Program-made: the position numbers and the translations under genes | Shown here: positions 34,643 through 44,457 of the stretch, piece after piece | Position numbering within the stretch: position 1 is the stretch's first letter | Layout of the letters: each line of letters starts with the position of its first letter | The notes under the pieces: generated by a model | Told to the model about the DNA's origin: nothing | The model's input: the letters and a program-made list of their open reading frames with translations, nothing else | Databases searched by the model: none | From: Haloarcula sp. DT43 | GTDB taxonomy: Archaea; Halobacteriota; Halobacteria; Halobacteriales; Haloarculaceae | Direction of reading: 5' to 3' | NCBI RefSeq assembly: GCF_037078405.1 | Contig: NZ_JAYMGZ010000002.1 | Location: forward strand, 248,001 to 312,000 | Length of the DNA: 64,000 nt

Positions 34643-36115
34643 ATGACGAATTTCGAGGTCCGCCAGTACGACGCCGCGGGTCGGCTGGGCGAACTCACGG
34701 TGCCGCGGGCCGGCGTCACCGTCGAGACGCCGACCATTCTGCCGGTGGTCAACCCCCACGTCCAGACGGTCGCGCCGGCGACGCTGGCGTCGGAGTTCGG
34801 GGCGGAGATACTCATCACGAACAGCTACATCCTGCACGGGTCCGAGGACCTCCGCGAGCCGGTGCTGGAGCGGGGTCTGCACGACCTGCTCGGGTTCGAC
34901 GGGGCCATCATGACCGACTCCGGGTCGTTCCAGTTGGCGGAGTACGGCGACATCGACGTGACGACCGAGGAGATACTGCAGTTCCAGCGCGAAATCGGCT
35001 CGGACATCGGGACACCGGTGGACATCCCGACGCCGCCGGACGTGGACCGCGAGCGGGCGACCGCGGAACTCAAAACGACCCAGGAGCGGCTCGAACGCGC
35101 CGCGACCGTCGACACCGGGGAGATGCTCGTCAGCGCGCCGGTCCAGGGGGCGACCTATCCGGACCTGCGGGAGCGCGCGGCCGCCGACGCCGTCTCGACC
35201 GGGCTGGACGTGTTCCCGCTCGGGGCCGTCGTCCCGCTGATGAACGAGTACCGTTACGCCGACCTCGCCGACGTCGTCGCGGCCTGCAAGCGCGGACTGG
35301 GCGAAGTCGGCCCGGTCCACCTGTTCGGCGCGGGCCATCCGATGATGTTCGCGATGGCGGCGGCGCTGGGCTGTGACCTGTTCGACTCCGCGGCCTACGC
35401 GCTGTACGCCCGCGACGACCGCTATCTGACGGTCCAGGGGACGGAACTGCTCGACGAACTGACCTACTTCCCGTGTCACTGCCCGGTCTGTACCGACCAC
35501 ACGCCGGCGGAACTCGACGCGATGGACGCCGACACGCGCGAGGAACTGCTCGCGCGGCACAACCTCCACGTCACCTACGGCGAAATCCGGACGGTCAAAC
35601 AGGCGATTCGCTCGGGCAACCTCATGGAACTGGTCGACAGCCGCGCCCGCGGCCACCCGGCGATGCTCGACGGCTACCGCGCGCTGCTCGACCACGCCGA
35701 GCAACTCGAACGGACCGACCCCGTCTCGAAGGACGCCTTCTTCTACACCTCGACCGAGAGCGCTCGCCGGCCGGAGGTCCGGCGGCATCAGGACCGACTG
35801 GAGCGGCTTCCCGTCGAGGGCGACGACGTGTTGCTGACAGAGGGCAGTTCCAGCGCACAGTACGACGAGACCTGGGGCGTTCTGCCGCCCTTCGGCCCGT
35901 ATCCCCGCGAACTCGCCGACACCTATCCGCTGACCGCGGAAACGCCGGACCGGACCGACCGGGCGGCCTACGAGGCCGCGGCGGCGGGCGTCCGGCGGCT
36001 GGTCGACCTCCACCCCGACGTGTCCTTCACGCTGGTCCACGACGACTGGCCGGCGACGGCGCTCGACCGCGTGCCCGAGCGCGTCCGCCTGCGTGACCTG
36101 CACGCCCGCGACTGA
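34643..36115 (+). CDS. tgtA: Archaeosine tRNA-guanine transglycosylase
   Basis: Swaps G15 in archaeal tRNAs for preQ0, the first tRNA-bound step of archaeosine synthesis. At 490 aa it is the haloarchaeal type. The catalytic core shows [13 protein letters not shown] with the nucleophile/acid Asp near residue 95, [15 protein letters not shown], and the zinc site [11 protein letters not shown] near residue 280 (with a later His). A C-terminal region (about 350-490) resembles the pre-PUA part. arcS and raSEA, which complete the modification, lie 2.4 and 4.8 kb downstream on the same strand. Confidence 0.95.
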   Translation: MTNFEVRQYDAAGRLGELTVPRAGVTVETPTILPVVNPHVQTVAPATLASEFGAEILITNSYILHGSEDLREPVLERGLHDLLGFDGAIMTDSGSFQLAEYGDIDVTTEEILQFQREIGSDIGTPVDIPTPPDVDRERATAELKTTQERLERAATVDTGEMLVSAPVQGATYPDLRERAAADAVSTGLDVFPLGAVVPLMNEYRYADLADVVAACKRGLGEVGPVHLFGAGHPMMFAMAAALGCDLFDSAAYALYARDDRYLTVQGTELLDELTYFPCHCPVCTDHTPAELDAMDADTREELLARHNLHVTYGEIRTVKQAIRSGNLMELVDSRARGHPAMLDGYRALLDHAEQLERTDPVSKDAFFYTSTESARRPEVRRHQDRLERLPVEGDDVLLTEGSSSAQYDETWGVLPPFGPYPRELADTYPLTAETPDRTDRAAYEAAAAGVRRLVDLHPDVSFTLVHDDWPATALDRVPERVRLRDLHARD

Positions 36116-36132
36116 CCGCGTTCCAGCCGCCG

Positions 36133-37008
36133 TCAGACCACTGGGACGGCCACGTCCTCGTCGGCAGCCTCGCGCCAGGAGCGGGTCGGCTCCCAGCCCA
36201 GCAGCTCCGTGGCCTTGGCCGTCGCGTACGCCGCGGCGTCCCCGTCGACCGTGCAGTCGTCCGGGACGCGACCGTAGTGGTCGCGCATCAGGTCGACCAG
36301 CGGCCGGCCCAAGGCGTTGTCGGGGCCGACGCAGTTGAACACCTCGTGCCCCTCGACCTCGCCCGTGAGCGCGGCCTCGACGAGATCGACCACGTCCCGC
36401 ACGTCGACGTACGACCAGTAGTTGCCCGCCCCGGCCGCCAGGTCGTCGACGTACTCCGCGGCCCGACAGGGGTACTCGCCGGGAATCTGTATCCACGAGG
36501 GGCGAATCGAGGCTACCGAGATGCCGTCCCGGCGGGCAATCGTCTTCCCGATTTCCTCGGTGACGACCTTCGAGAGGCCGTAGTCGTCCTCGGGCCTGCG
36601 CGCGTGGGCTTCGGTAATCGGTAGCTCGTCCGGCACGGGAGTCTCCTCGGCGAAGAAGAAGCCGTACGCGCCGTCGGAGGAGCCCTGGACCACGTCAGCG
36701 CCGACGCGGCCGGCCGCCGAGAGGACGGTGTGCGCCGCGAGCGCGTTGTTCCGGAACAGGTCGACACCGGGGTGGGTCCCGGCCACCGGAATCGCCGCCC
36801 AGTGGATCACCGCGTCGGGGTCGATGGCGGTGAGCGAGTCGAAGACGCTCCCGGCGTCGGTGAGGTCGAGCGCCCGGTAGTCGACGGCCGGGTGGCCCCC
36901 GTCGTCCGGGAGTCGGCGGTCGAGTACTGTCACGTCGTGCGGTTCGGCGAGCCGGTCGACGACCCAGCGCCCGGAACTGCCCCGGCCGCCGGTCACGACA
37001 ACGTCCAT
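36133..37008 (-). CDS. NAD-dependent epimerase/dehydratase
   Basis: A 291-aa extended SDR protein: GGRGSSGRWVVDRLAEPHDV at the start (GxxGxxG), AVIHWAAIPVAGTHPG, the Ser near VVQGSSDGAYGFF, and the catalytic YGLSK in EDDYGLSKVVTEE near residue 150. It probably acts on a nucleotide sugar or a sugar acid. The ATG at 37008 is the conserved MDVVVTGG. It lies between tgtA and arcS on the opposite strand, next to an alginate-lyase-like gene, suggesting a uronate-related role, which is an inference. Confidence 0.82.
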   Translation of the reverse strand: MDVVVTGGRGSSGRWVVDRLAEPHDVTVLDRRLPDDGGHPAVDYRALDLTDAGSVFDSLTAIDPDAVIHWAAIPVAGTHPGVDLFRNNALAAHTVLSAAGRVGADVVQGSSDGAYGFFFAEETPVPDELPITEAHARRPEDDYGLSKVVTEEIGKTIARRDGISVASIRPSWIQIPGEYPCRAAEYVDDLAAGAGNYWSYVDVRDVVDLVEAALTGEVEGHEVFNCVGPDNALGRPLVDLMRDHYGRVPDDCTVDGDAAAYATAKATELLGWEPTRSWREAADEDVAVPVV

Positions 37009-37062
37009 GTCCTCGCTGGGACCGCCAGCACCCAAAGCGTGGTGGTGTGGGTGGGTCGACGG

Positions 37063-38385
37063 CTATAGGTCGAGCCGGAACCGCTCGCCGTGCGTGAACG
37101 TCGTCCAGCCGAGGATGCGCTCGTCCCGGTGTGGCCGGCCCGGGTCGTCAATCGCCGCCTGCTGGGCCGAGACGTACGTCGGGACGTTCTTGACCGGCTG
37201 GCCGCGCTGTTTGAGCGTCTCCAGGTACGTGTCCTTCTCGTAGTAGGAGTAGGCGACCTCGTACAGCGACGACGCGGCCTCCTGCTTTCTGGCCGGGAAG
37301 CCGTCGCTGTTGACGAACCGGTCGGGGTCGCCCTCGCCCATCGCTTCCCAGGCCTGGGGGTCGGCGACGTAGGGGGCGTGGGCGTCGAGAATCCGCTCGA
37401 TAGCGCCCCTGTCACCGTCGAATTTCTTGTACTCGTACAGCGTGGGGCCGTCGAGCCTGTCGGCGTAGAGCCGACTGAGTTCCGCCGCGGTGACCAGCGC
37501 CTTCGCCGCGTATAGCGAGTACGCGAGGCTCGACGCGCGGACGATTTCGTTTTCCAGAAGTCCGTCCTCCCGGAGCTGGGTGAAGCCGTCTTCCCGGTTC
37601 CGCTGCATCGCGTCCCGAAACCGGTCCCAGTCCCGGAGGTACACCGACCCCGCGGCGTGGGTCATCTCCTTCCAGTTGAATATGTTCTGCTGGCCCATCG
37701 ACGTCGGGATGCCGTGGCCGACGTCGTCGAGGAACGTCCGGACCCACTCCTGGAGGGCGGCCTCCGACCCGACGCTGTCGTCGTCCCACGCCTCGTGGCC
37801 GCGGATGAGTTCCGCGCCCCACCACATCTTCGGGAGCGTGATGAACTGCTCGATGCTGTTTGTCTTCACCGGGGCCATGTAGGTCTCGGCGTTCAGGAAC
37901 CAGTGGTCCAGTAGCTCGACGGCCTTCTCGGCGTACCGGTCCTCGCCGCTGTACTGGTAGGCGAGCCCGAGGTCCCGGATGCGGTCCCCGGTCCTGATGG
38001 CGGCGACGTAGTCCTTGCGCGCCGAGGGGTTCTCGGGCCCCTTCGTCTTGAACTCGTGGCCGTCACCGTTGTCCGTGACGCTCTCCGGGGGCGCTGCCAA
38101 CGCGGTGCGGACGTCTTCCATGAACGCCTCGTAGGCCGCCGTCCACGGGCTGTAGCCGTCCTCGACGCGGGACCGTATCGCGGTCAGTGTGTCGAGGTGG
38201 ACGAACATCGCGGGCCTGCTGGCTTCCGCCGGCTCGGTTACCTGTTCGGTCGGCGTCGAGTCCGTCTCCTGCGGGGCGGCTCTGGCGTCCGGGTCTCCCG
38301 ACGAAAGGTCGGTCGAACAGCCACCCAGCGCCGCGGCTGTCCCCGAGAGGGCGAACAACACGTCTCGTCGTGTCTGTCGCTGCAC
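37063..38385 (-). CDS. Alginate-lyase-like Tat lipoprotein
   Basis: A 440-aa secreted protein starting at a GTG. The leader TRRDVLFALSGTAAALGGC carries a twin Arg and lipobox. After an Asp/Thr-rich linker the protein is all-helical and matches the alginate lyase family (PF05426): RDLGLAYQYSGEDRYAEKAVELLDHWF, PKMWWGAELIRGHE, and SMGQQNIFNWKEMT at the place of the NNH-containing active-site segment. It likely degrades or binds uronic-acid polymers at the cell surface. The catalytic residues are not fully clear, so activity is uncertain. The 175 bp to arcS hold the divergent promoters. Confidence 0.75.
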   Translation of the reverse strand: MQRQTRRDVLFALSGTAAALGGCSTDLSSGDPDARAAPQETDSTPTEQVTEPAEASRPAMFVHLDTLTAIRSRVEDGYSPWTAAYEAFMEDVRTALAAPPESVTDNGDGHEFKTKGPENPSARKDYVAAIRTGDRIRDLGLAYQYSGEDRYAEKAVELLDHWFLNAETYMAPVKTNSIEQFITLPKMWWGAELIRGHEAWDDDSVGSEAALQEWVRTFLDDVGHGIPTSMGQQNIFNWKEMTHAAGSVYLRDWDRFRDAMQRNREDGFTQLREDGLLENEIVRASSLAYSLYAAKALVTAAELSRLYADRLDGPTLYEYKKFDGDRGAIERILDAHAPYVADPQAWEAMGEGDPDRFVNSDGFPARKQEAASSLYEVAYSYYEKDTYLETLKQRGQPVKNVPTYVSAQQAAIDDPGRPHRDERILGWTTFTHGERFRLDL

Positions 38386-38560
38386 GGATGACCCACCGTC
38401 CTCCACAGGGTTAGTTAGGATGTAGTTAATCGACGGATGGCGACACTTTCGAGGGACGTCTCCCGGCCGGGCTGACACGGTCGACAGCAGAGCTACGGGT
38501 CCTATCGGCGGCGCTGGTCCAAAGGCAAGATAGTTGGTTGCGCGTGGCCGACGCCATTGC

Positions 38561-40348
38561 ATGACCGACTATTTCGAGGTCCACGAGCGCGACAGCGCCG
38601 CGCGAGTGGGTGCGTTGCGCCTCGCCGACCCCGTGACGACGCCGGCGCTGGTCGACGACGTGGACACGGCGACGCCGGGCGACTGTCGACACGTCCTCGA
38701 CGACGCCGGCAGCCGCTGGCCGACGCCACAGGACGACCCGGAGGGCGACGAGTCGCTGCTCACCGTCCTCCCCCACCGCGGCCTGCCAGCCGGAACGCCG
38801 GACGAGGTCGAATCGGCCTTCGCGGTCGACTATCCCGACGTCGAGTTCCCGAGCGCGGCCGTCGTCTCGCCCGACACCGCGACCGACCACGGCAGCGATG
38901 CCTACGTGCTGGCCGGCGCACCCGGCTACGTCGGGCACGCCTCGGCGTTCGTCGACGCCGTCACGACCGTCCGCGAGGCCGTCCCCGCCGACACCGCGCT
39001 CTATCTCCCGGGCGTCGCCACGCCGCGAAACGTCGCCACGCTCGTCTATGCCGGGGTCGATCTCGTGGACCCGCACCGCGTCGTCGTTCGCGGGACCGAG
39101 GGCCGGTATCTCACGACCGACGAGGCGTACTTCCTCGAAGACCTCGACGAACTCCCCTGTTCGTGTCCGGCCTGCCAGCAGCCGCGCGAGGCCTTCGACC
39201 GCGAGGACTGCGTCGAGCACAACGTCAACGCGCTGGCCGCGGAACTCCGGCGCGTCCGCCGCCGCATCCGGGACGGCCGCCTCCGCGATTACGTCGAGGG
39301 CCAGGCCAGACAGGACAACTGGCTCACCGCGACGTTCCGACGGCTGGACCAGGAGTACGGCTACCTCGAAGAGCGCACGCCGCTCATCCGCCGGGCCGAC
39401 CTGTCGGCGGCCAGCGACGACTCGCTCCGCCGGGTCGAAATCCAGCGCTTCGCCGAGCGGGTCACCGACCGCTACGTCCCCCGCTTCGACGACCGACCGC
39501 TCGTCCTCGTCCCCTGTTCGGCGCGCAAGCCCTACAGCGACTCCCAGAGCCACAAGCAGTACCACGACGCCATCAAGTGGCGCGCCCACGTCGTCTCGAT
39601 GACCTCGCCCATCGGCGTCGTCCCGCAGGAACTCGAACTCACCTACCCCGCCCAGCACTACGACTCCGTCGTGACGGGCAACTGGACCGCCACCGAAATC
39701 GAGTTCGTCAGCAGCGTGCTGGAACGCTACTTAGAAGGCACCGACTACCCCGAGGTTATCGCCCACGTACCCGGTGAGGGGTACCGCGACATCTGCGAGC
39801 GCGTGGCCGATTCGCTCGGCCGCGAGTTCACCTACACGGTCACGGACCACCCGACGACGGCGGACTCGCTCGGGAATCTCGCGGCCGAACTGGAGGGGTG
39901 GGACCGGTATCCCAAGCGGGAGCGCGAACACAACACCATCCGCGCCGTCGCGGACTACCAGTTCGGCGCAGGCGCGGGCGACGAACTGTTCGACGACCTC
40001 TCGACGCAGGGCCGGTATCCGCAGCTTCGGGCCGACGACGCCGACGGCGAGCAACTGGCGGCCCTGGCCCAGCAGTACGGCGTCCTCTCGCTGACCACTG
40101 CCGGGGCGCGCCGCTGGGTCGAGAGCGACGTGCCGACCAAGACGGTCGACATCGAACCGTTCGTGCCCCACGGCTCGGTGCTCGCGCCGGGGATCACGGA
40201 CGCCAGCGACGACATCCGCGTCGGCGACGACGTGGTCGTCCGGGGCGAAGCGGCCTTCGGCGTCGGCCGCGCCGAGATGAGCGGGCCGGAGATGCGCTCC
40301 TCGACGCGGGGCATCGCCGTCCAGATGCGCCACGTCGAAGAGCAGTAG
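38561..40348 (+). CDS. arcS: Archaeosine synthase
   Basis: Works with RaSEA to convert preQ0-tRNA, through a lysine adduct, to archaeosine at position 15. The 595-aa protein has an N-terminal TGT-like half (to about 270, with CSCPACQQ zinc-like Cys), the ArcS-specific motif PCSARKPYSDSQSH near residue 320, and a C-terminal PUA domain (KTVDIEPFVPHGSVLAPGI, DDVVVRGEAAFGVGRAEMSG). The PCSxxKPY...H motif distinguishes it from tgtA. The ATG at 38561 starts MTDYFEVHERD, the conserved N-terminus. Confidence 0.94.
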   Translation: MTDYFEVHERDSAARVGALRLADPVTTPALVDDVDTATPGDCRHVLDDAGSRWPTPQDDPEGDESLLTVLPHRGLPAGTPDEVESAFAVDYPDVEFPSAAVVSPDTATDHGSDAYVLAGAPGYVGHASAFVDAVTTVREAVPADTALYLPGVATPRNVATLVYAGVDLVDPHRVVVRGTEGRYLTTDEAYFLEDLDELPCSCPACQQPREAFDREDCVEHNVNALAAELRRVRRRIRDGRLRDYVEGQARQDNWLTATFRRLDQEYGYLEERTPLIRRADLSAASDDSLRRVEIQRFAERVTDRYVPRFDDRPLVLVPCSARKPYSDSQSHKQYHDAIKWRAHVVSMTSPIGVVPQELELTYPAQHYDSVVTGNWTATEIEFVSSVLERYLEGTDYPEVIAHVPGEGYRDICERVADSLGREFTYTVTDHPTTADSLGNLAAELEGWDRYPKREREHNTIRAVADYQFGAGAGDELFDDLSTQGRYPQLRADDADGEQLAALAQQYGVLSLTTAGARRWVESDVPTKTVDIEPFVPHGSVLAPGITDASDDIRVGDDVVVRGEAAFGVGRAEMSGPEMRSSTRGIAVQMRHVEEQ

Positions 40349-40433
40349 CGCCGTTTTCGCCGGCTACCGACGGAATCGGCTCGCGGTTCCGCCTGACCGC
40401 GCGACTTATCCGGAGTGCGGGGTAACCGCCGGT

Positions 40434-40841
40434 ATGGACTGGTCGGGACGCCGGCGGTATCTGCCCGCAGTCGGGTTCGCGCTGCTGTTGCTCGGCACCT
40501 CGCTGCTCCCGGTTCCCGAGGGGGCGAGCGAGCAGGTCCCCGCGCTGTTCGGAATCGCCCTCGACAAGTGGGTCCACGCGCTGAGTTACGGGGTCCTGAC
40601 GGCGCTGCTCGCGTGGGCTCGACGCGCCCGCTCGGTGCCGCTCGTCGCGGCGCTCGCGGCGGTCGCCGTCTGCTACGGGGCGGGCATCGAACTGCTTCAG
40701 GGGCTCGTTCCGTCTCGCGGACTGAGCGGTGCCGATTTGCTCGCCAACGGCATCGGAGCGGTGCTCGCCGGCGTGCTGTGGCTGGCGCTCGCGCACGCCG
40801 ACACCGCGTGGGGCGGGACGGAATCCTTCTCCCGGCGGTAA
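40434..40841 (+). CDS. VanZ-like membrane protein
   Basis: A 135-aa protein with about four TM helices. The KWVHALSYGVLTALLAWARRAR segment, followed by the GIELLQGLVPSRGLSGADLLANGIGAVLAGVL block with its conserved E-x-x-Q and D-x-x-x-N, defines the VanZ family. Function in archaea is unknown; family members elsewhere relate to antibiotic or membrane stress. It is located 38 bp before raSEA and on the same strand, so they may be co-transcribed. Confidence 0.85.
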   Translation: MDWSGRRRYLPAVGFALLLLGTSLLPVPEGASEQVPALFGIALDKWVHALSYGVLTALLAWARRARSVPLVAALAAVAVCYGAGIELLQGLVPSRGLSGADLLANGIGAVLAGVLWLALAHADTAWGGTESFSRR

Positions 40842-40879
40842 CGAAGCGGCTTTACGCACACATCAGTTACCCGGCTCTA

Positions 40880-41956
40880 ATGAGCAAGCCCAGTCCCGAC
40901 GTGTACGAGCAGGGCAAGGGCATGGACGCCCACAACGCCGTGATGCGCGACATCCGGTCGCGGAACGACTCGACGTACGACCCTCGTGAGCCGACCCGCG
41001 TGTGGCTCGACGAGGACAACACGCCCGACGGCGTCTACCAGAGCCTGACCATCATCTTGAACACCGGCGGCTGCCGGTGGGCCCGCGCCGGCGGCTGTAC
41101 GATGTGTGGCTACGTCGCCGAGAGCGTCGAGGGCGGCAGCGTCGCCCACGAGGACCTGATGGCCCAGATTCAGCACTGCCTCGACCACGAGGCCGAGAAC
41201 GCCGACGAGCCGTCGGGGCTCATCAAGATCTACACCTCCGGGAGCTTCCTCGACGAGCGCGAGGTGCCGGCGGAGACGCGGCAGGCCATCGCCGAGACGT
41301 TCGCCGACCGCGAGCGCATCGTCGTCGAGTCCCTGCCCGACTTCGTCGACCGGGAGACCGTCGGCGACTTCGTCGATGCCGGCCTGGAGACGGACGTGGC
41401 GGTCGGCCTCGAGACCGCGACCGACCGCGTGCGCCACGACTGCGTGAACAAGTACTTCGACTTCGCTGACTTCGAGGCCGCCTGCGAGGCCGCGCGAGAC
41501 GCCGGCGCGGGCGTCAAGGCCTACCTGCTGATGAAGCCGCCCTTCCTCTCTGAATCGGAGGCCGTCGAGGACATGAAGCGGTCGGTGCGCCGCTGTGCCG
41601 CCGTCGACGGCTGTCACACCGTCTCGATGAACCCCTGTAACGTCCAGCGCTACACCATGGTCGAGGAGCTGTACCACGACGGCGGCTACCGCCCGCCGTG
41701 GCTCTGGTCGGTCGCCGACGTGCTCGAATCGACCGCCGAGGAGGACGTCATCGTCGTCTCCGATCCCGTCGGCCACGGCAGCGACCGCGGCCCACACAAC
41801 TGCGGCGAGTGCGACGACAAGGTCCAGCGAGCCATCAAGGACTTCGACCTGCGCCAGGACCCGTCGGTGTTCGAGCAGGTGTCCTGCGAGTGCGAGGCGA
41901 CGTGGGACGCCGTCGTCGAGCGCGAGCGCAGCTACTCGCTCCCGCTCGCTCGGTAA
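40880..41956 (+). CDS. raSEA: Archaeosine biosynthesis radical SAM enzyme
   Basis: The radical-SAM partner of ArcS, which cleaves the q0kN15 lysine adduct to give archaeosine. The 358-aa protein has its Fe-S site in GGCRWARAGGCTMCGY (C-x7-C-x2-C), IKIYTSGSFLDERE, VVESLPDFVD and KAYLLMKPPFLSESEA. The C-terminal block NPCNVQRYTMVEELYHDGGYRPPW is family-specific, with more Cys (CGECD, CECEA) near the end. The ATG at 40880 is chosen as MSKPSPDVYEQGKGMDAHN. With tgtA and arcS nearby, the window holds the late tRNA-bound steps of the pathway. Confidence 0.94.
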   Translation: MSKPSPDVYEQGKGMDAHNAVMRDIRSRNDSTYDPREPTRVWLDEDNTPDGVYQSLTIILNTGGCRWARAGGCTMCGYVAESVEGGSVAHEDLMAQIQHCLDHEAENADEPSGLIKIYTSGSFLDEREVPAETRQAIAETFADRERIVVESLPDFVDRETVGDFVDAGLETDVAVGLETATDRVRHDCVNKYFDFADFEAACEAARDAGAGVKAYLLMKPPFLSESEAVEDMKRSVRRCAAVDGCHTVSMNPCNVQRYTMVEELYHDGGYRPPWLWSVADVLESTAEEDVIVVSDPVGHGSDRGPHNCGECDDKVQRAIKDFDLRQDPSVFEQVSCECEATWDAVVERERSYSLPLAR

Positions 41957-42023
41957 GACCCGGAAACGGTATTATTGCCTGTCGACCAACGCTTATCCGT
42001 CTTTCCCGCATAAGACCCTTCGA

Positions 42024-42185
42024 ATGACCCCCAACGGCAACCAGGACCGGCGCAGTTTCAACACGCGCGGCACGGTCACGGAGTGTGACCTGTGTGGCGA
42101 ACGGCGGCAGTGCATCGACGGCGACGGGATGGTCGCGTGCACAGCCTGCCAGTCCGACCTGCTGCCGTCCGGCTGGGGCCTCTAG
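42024..42185 (+). CDS. Small zinc-finger protein with two CxxC-type motifs
   Basis: A 53-aa ORF starting at an ATG and ending in TAG, with ECDLCGE and, 15 residues later, ACTACQS, plus another Cys between. This is a zinc-ribbon layout of the small CPxCG-type proteins common in haloarchaea. It ends WGL. The preceding intergenic region has CTTATCC and CATAAGA boxes. No partner can be named; it follows raSEA on the same strand with a 67-bp gap. Confidence 0.7.
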   Translation: MTPNGNQDRRSFNTRGTVTECDLCGERRQCIDGDGMVACTACQSDLLPSGWGL

Positions 42186-42199
42186 GTTCTTTCGCTCGC

Positions 42200-42925
42200 T
42201 CAGGACTGTTCGTCGGAGACGGGCTCGATAGCGGGGATGACGCCGACGGTAGCGGTCGCCTTGAACGAGGCGACGAGCTCCGAGCCCTCGCTGATGCCGA
42301 GTTTGTCGAGGCTCGTGTCGGTCACGAGTGCCGACAGCGTCGTGGTCGGGTCGATTGCCAGCGCGACCAGCGCGATAGCGGTTCCCTTGTCGATACGCTC
42401 GACGGTTCCCGAAAACTGGTTGCGCGCGCTCGTCCCCGCCGGTTCCGGGGCTTCGGTCGGCGCGTTTAGCGTCACCGTGTCGGCGCGGATACCGACCTCC
42501 ACCGGGTCGCCGGGGCTGGCCTCGGTGTCGACGATGGCCCGAACCGTCCCCGGCGGCGTCTCGACGGTCGCCAGTTCACCGTCGCGGTCCACGACCGTCC
42601 CGCTGAGGACCGTCTCCTCCGCCGTCGCCACCCCGTCGAACTCGGCCTGGAGCCGCTGAAACCGGGCCAGCAGTTGCTCGGCCGTCGCCGTGAGTTCGCT
42701 GCCGCCGCCGCCGCTCCCGCCCCGACTCCGGTCGACCAGCGGGCCGAAGGCCTCTTCGAGTTCGACGATGCGCCGCTGGGCGTGGGCGTAGGACCGGCCC
42801 AGCGCGTCGGCGGCGCTGTTCAGCGACCCGTGCGCGGCGACCGCCTGCAGGAGCTGTCGGTCACGCGCGGTCAGCGCGATGTCGCCCTGCCCGAGTTGCA
42901 CTTCCACGTCCGCAGTCGCGTCCAT
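42200..42925 (-). CDS. ModE-type regulator with TOBE domains
   Basis: A 241-aa molybdate/tungstate-responsive regulator. The N-terminal HTH (about 15-95: LTARDRQLLQAVAAHGSLNS, ADALGRSYAHAQRRIVELEEAFGPLV, then a Gly-rich RGGSGGGGSELT stretch) is the LysR-like HTH of ModE. The C-terminal half has two TOBE/MOP oxyanion-binding repeats (TVVDRDGELATVETPPGTV; NQFSGTVERIDKGTAIALVAL). It lies beside the tungstate ABC genes on the same strand, 49 bp downstream of the ATPase gene, and is the obvious candidate to control them. Which oxyanion it senses is not evident. Confidence 0.88.
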   Translation of the reverse strand: MDATADVEVQLGQGDIALTARDRQLLQAVAAHGSLNSAADALGRSYAHAQRRIVELEEAFGPLVDRSRGGSGGGGSELTATAEQLLARFQRLQAEFDGVATAEETVLSGTVVDRDGELATVETPPGTVRAIVDTEASPGDPVEVGIRADTVTLNAPTEAPEPAGTSARNQFSGTVERIDKGTAIALVALAIDPTTTLSALVTDTSLDKLGISEGSELVASFKATATVGVIPAIEPVSDEQS

Positions 42926-42974
42926 ACCGTCGCATCGGCGGGCGGTTACAAAGAGAGTATCGCCGGGTACTCGG

Positions 42975-43739
42975 TCAGTACACCAACTCGCCCGAGATGA
43001 ACTGCCGGGTTCGGTCGTCCGACGGGTTCTCGAAAATCACCTCTGTCGGGGCGATCTCCGTAATGCTCTCGTCGAGTAACACTGCGACCCGGTCCGCGAC
43101 GCGCTCCGCCTGGTGCATGTCGTGTGTCGCAACGACGACGCCGATGCCCCGGTCCCGCGCCTCGGAAATCGCGTCCTCGATGACCGCCGTATTTCGCGGG
43201 TCCAGGTCTGATGTCGGCTCGTCGAGGAGCAACACGTCGGGGTCGTAAGCCAAGGCCCGGGCGAACGACACCCGCTGGGCCTCGCCACCCGAGAGGGATT
43301 CCGCGCGTTGCTCCATCTTGTCCGTTAGCCCGACGACGTCGAGGGCCTCACGAACGGCGTCCGCGGTACCGTTCGACCGCAGGACCGAGCGGAGTTCGCT
43401 CTGGAGCCGCTTCGTCCAGGACCTACGGATGCGAAGCCCGTATTCGACGTTGCGAGCGACCGGAGCGTCGAAGAGGCTCGCCTCCTGGAACACCATCCCG
43501 ACCCGTCGTCGAAGCGAGAGCCGTTCGGCCTCGTCGGCGGCCCACACGTCTGTATCGTCGAAGGTGACCGTTCCGTCGTCAGGTTCGAGCGAGAGTGCGA
43601 GCATCCGGAGCAGCGTCGTCTTGCCGACGCCCGACGGACCGATGACGGCGACGACCTCTCCCGTTTCGACGTCCATCGAGAGATTGCGAAACACGCAGTC
43701 CACTCCGTACCACTTTGACACGTCAGACACCTGTAACAT
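42975..43739 (-). CDS. tupC: Tungstate ABC transporter ATPase (TupC-like)
   Basis: A 254-aa ABC ATPase with Walker A GPSGVGKTTLLR, Q-loop region FQEASLFDAPV, signature LSGGEAQRVSFARA and Walker B VLLLDEPTSDLDP. It powers uptake through the membrane subunit encoded just upstream, with which its ATG shares one base (TAATG-type overlap). No TOBE domain follows, as is usual for TupC/PstB-like subunits, in keeping with the separate ModE-type regulator. Minus strand, third gene of the tup-like operon. Confidence 0.9.
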   Translation of the reverse strand: MLQVSDVSKWYGVDCVFRNLSMDVETGEVVAVIGPSGVGKTTLLRMLALSLEPDDGTVTFDDTDVWAADEAERLSLRRRVGMVFQEASLFDAPVARNVEYGLRIRRSWTKRLQSELRSVLRSNGTADAVREALDVVGLTDKMEQRAESLSGGEAQRVSFARALAYDPDVLLLDEPTSDLDPRNTAVIEDAISEARDRGIGVVVATHDMHQAERVADRVAVLLDESITEIAPTEVIFENPSDDRTRQFISGELVY

Positions 43740-44455
43740 TAGCGTTGCACCTCCTGGTCGCCCAACCGGACGACCACGGCGTTGACCGTCAACACGAGCG
43801 CGACCAGAACCGCTCCGAGTATCATCGCCGTCTCGTACTGCCCCTGCCGGGCCTCGAGCTGAATCGCGGTCGTCAGCGTGCGCGTCTTCGAAATTCCCCC
43901 CGCGCTCGTGATGTTTCCCCCGACGATGAGGACGGAGCCGACTTCGCTGATAGCGCGCCCAAAGCCCGCAAGCACCGCAGTCGCAATCCCGTACCGCGCT
44001 TCCTTGAGTACGACCAGCGCAACGTCGACGCGCGTCCCGCCGAGGACGTGGGCGGCGTCCCGGACGTTCTCGTCGACGCCGCTGATGGCCGCGAGACTGA
44101 TGGCCGTAATCGGCGGCGTCGCGAGGACGAACTGAGACATAATCATCGCCTCCTTGGTGAATATCAGCTCCAGCGTCCCCAGCGGTCCCTGATTGGAGAC
44201 GGTAAACAGCACGAGGAGGCCGACGACCACGCTGGGAAACCCCATCCCAGTGTTGATGACCGACTTCACGAACTGCTTGCCGGGAAAGTCGCCAAAGCCC
44301 ATCACGATGGCCACCGGGATGCTGAACAGCGTGCTCAGCGTCACGGCGATGACGCTCACGTACAGCGAGACGTAGATGATACTCGAGACATACCCGTCTC
44401 TGAAAGGCAAGTCGACGACAGTCTGCAGCAGGTGTCCGACTGAATCGAGCGGCAC
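43739..44455 (-). CDS. tupB: Tungstate ABC transporter permease (TupB-like)
   Basis: A 238-aa inner-membrane permease with about five or six TM helices and the ABC permease EAA-like loop ([42 protein letters not shown]). The [20 protein letters not shown] part is typical of TupB. The start is GTG, two bases after the stop of the binding-protein gene. With the binding protein and ATPase, it forms a single high-affinity oxyanion importer. Tungstate serves the tungsten enzymes of haloarchaea. Confidence 0.9.
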   Translation of the reverse strand: MPLDSVGHLLQTVVDLPFRDGYVSSIIYVSLYVSVIAVTLSTLFSIPVAIVMGFGDFPGKQFVKSVINTGMGFPSVVVGLLVLFTVSNQGPLGTLELIFTKEAMIMSQFVLATPPITAISLAAISGVDENVRDAAHVLGGTRVDVALVVLKEARYGIATAVLAGFGRAISEVGSVLIVGGNITSAGGISKTRTLTTAIQLEARQGQYETAMILGAVLVALVLTVNAVVVRLGDQEVQR

Positions 44456-44457
44456 GC

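Noticed and set aside
34505-36496. 663-codon minus-strand ORF opposite tgtA
   Set aside because: No leader, no motif and strong Arg/Val/Asp bias; tgtA on the other strand has all family motifs.
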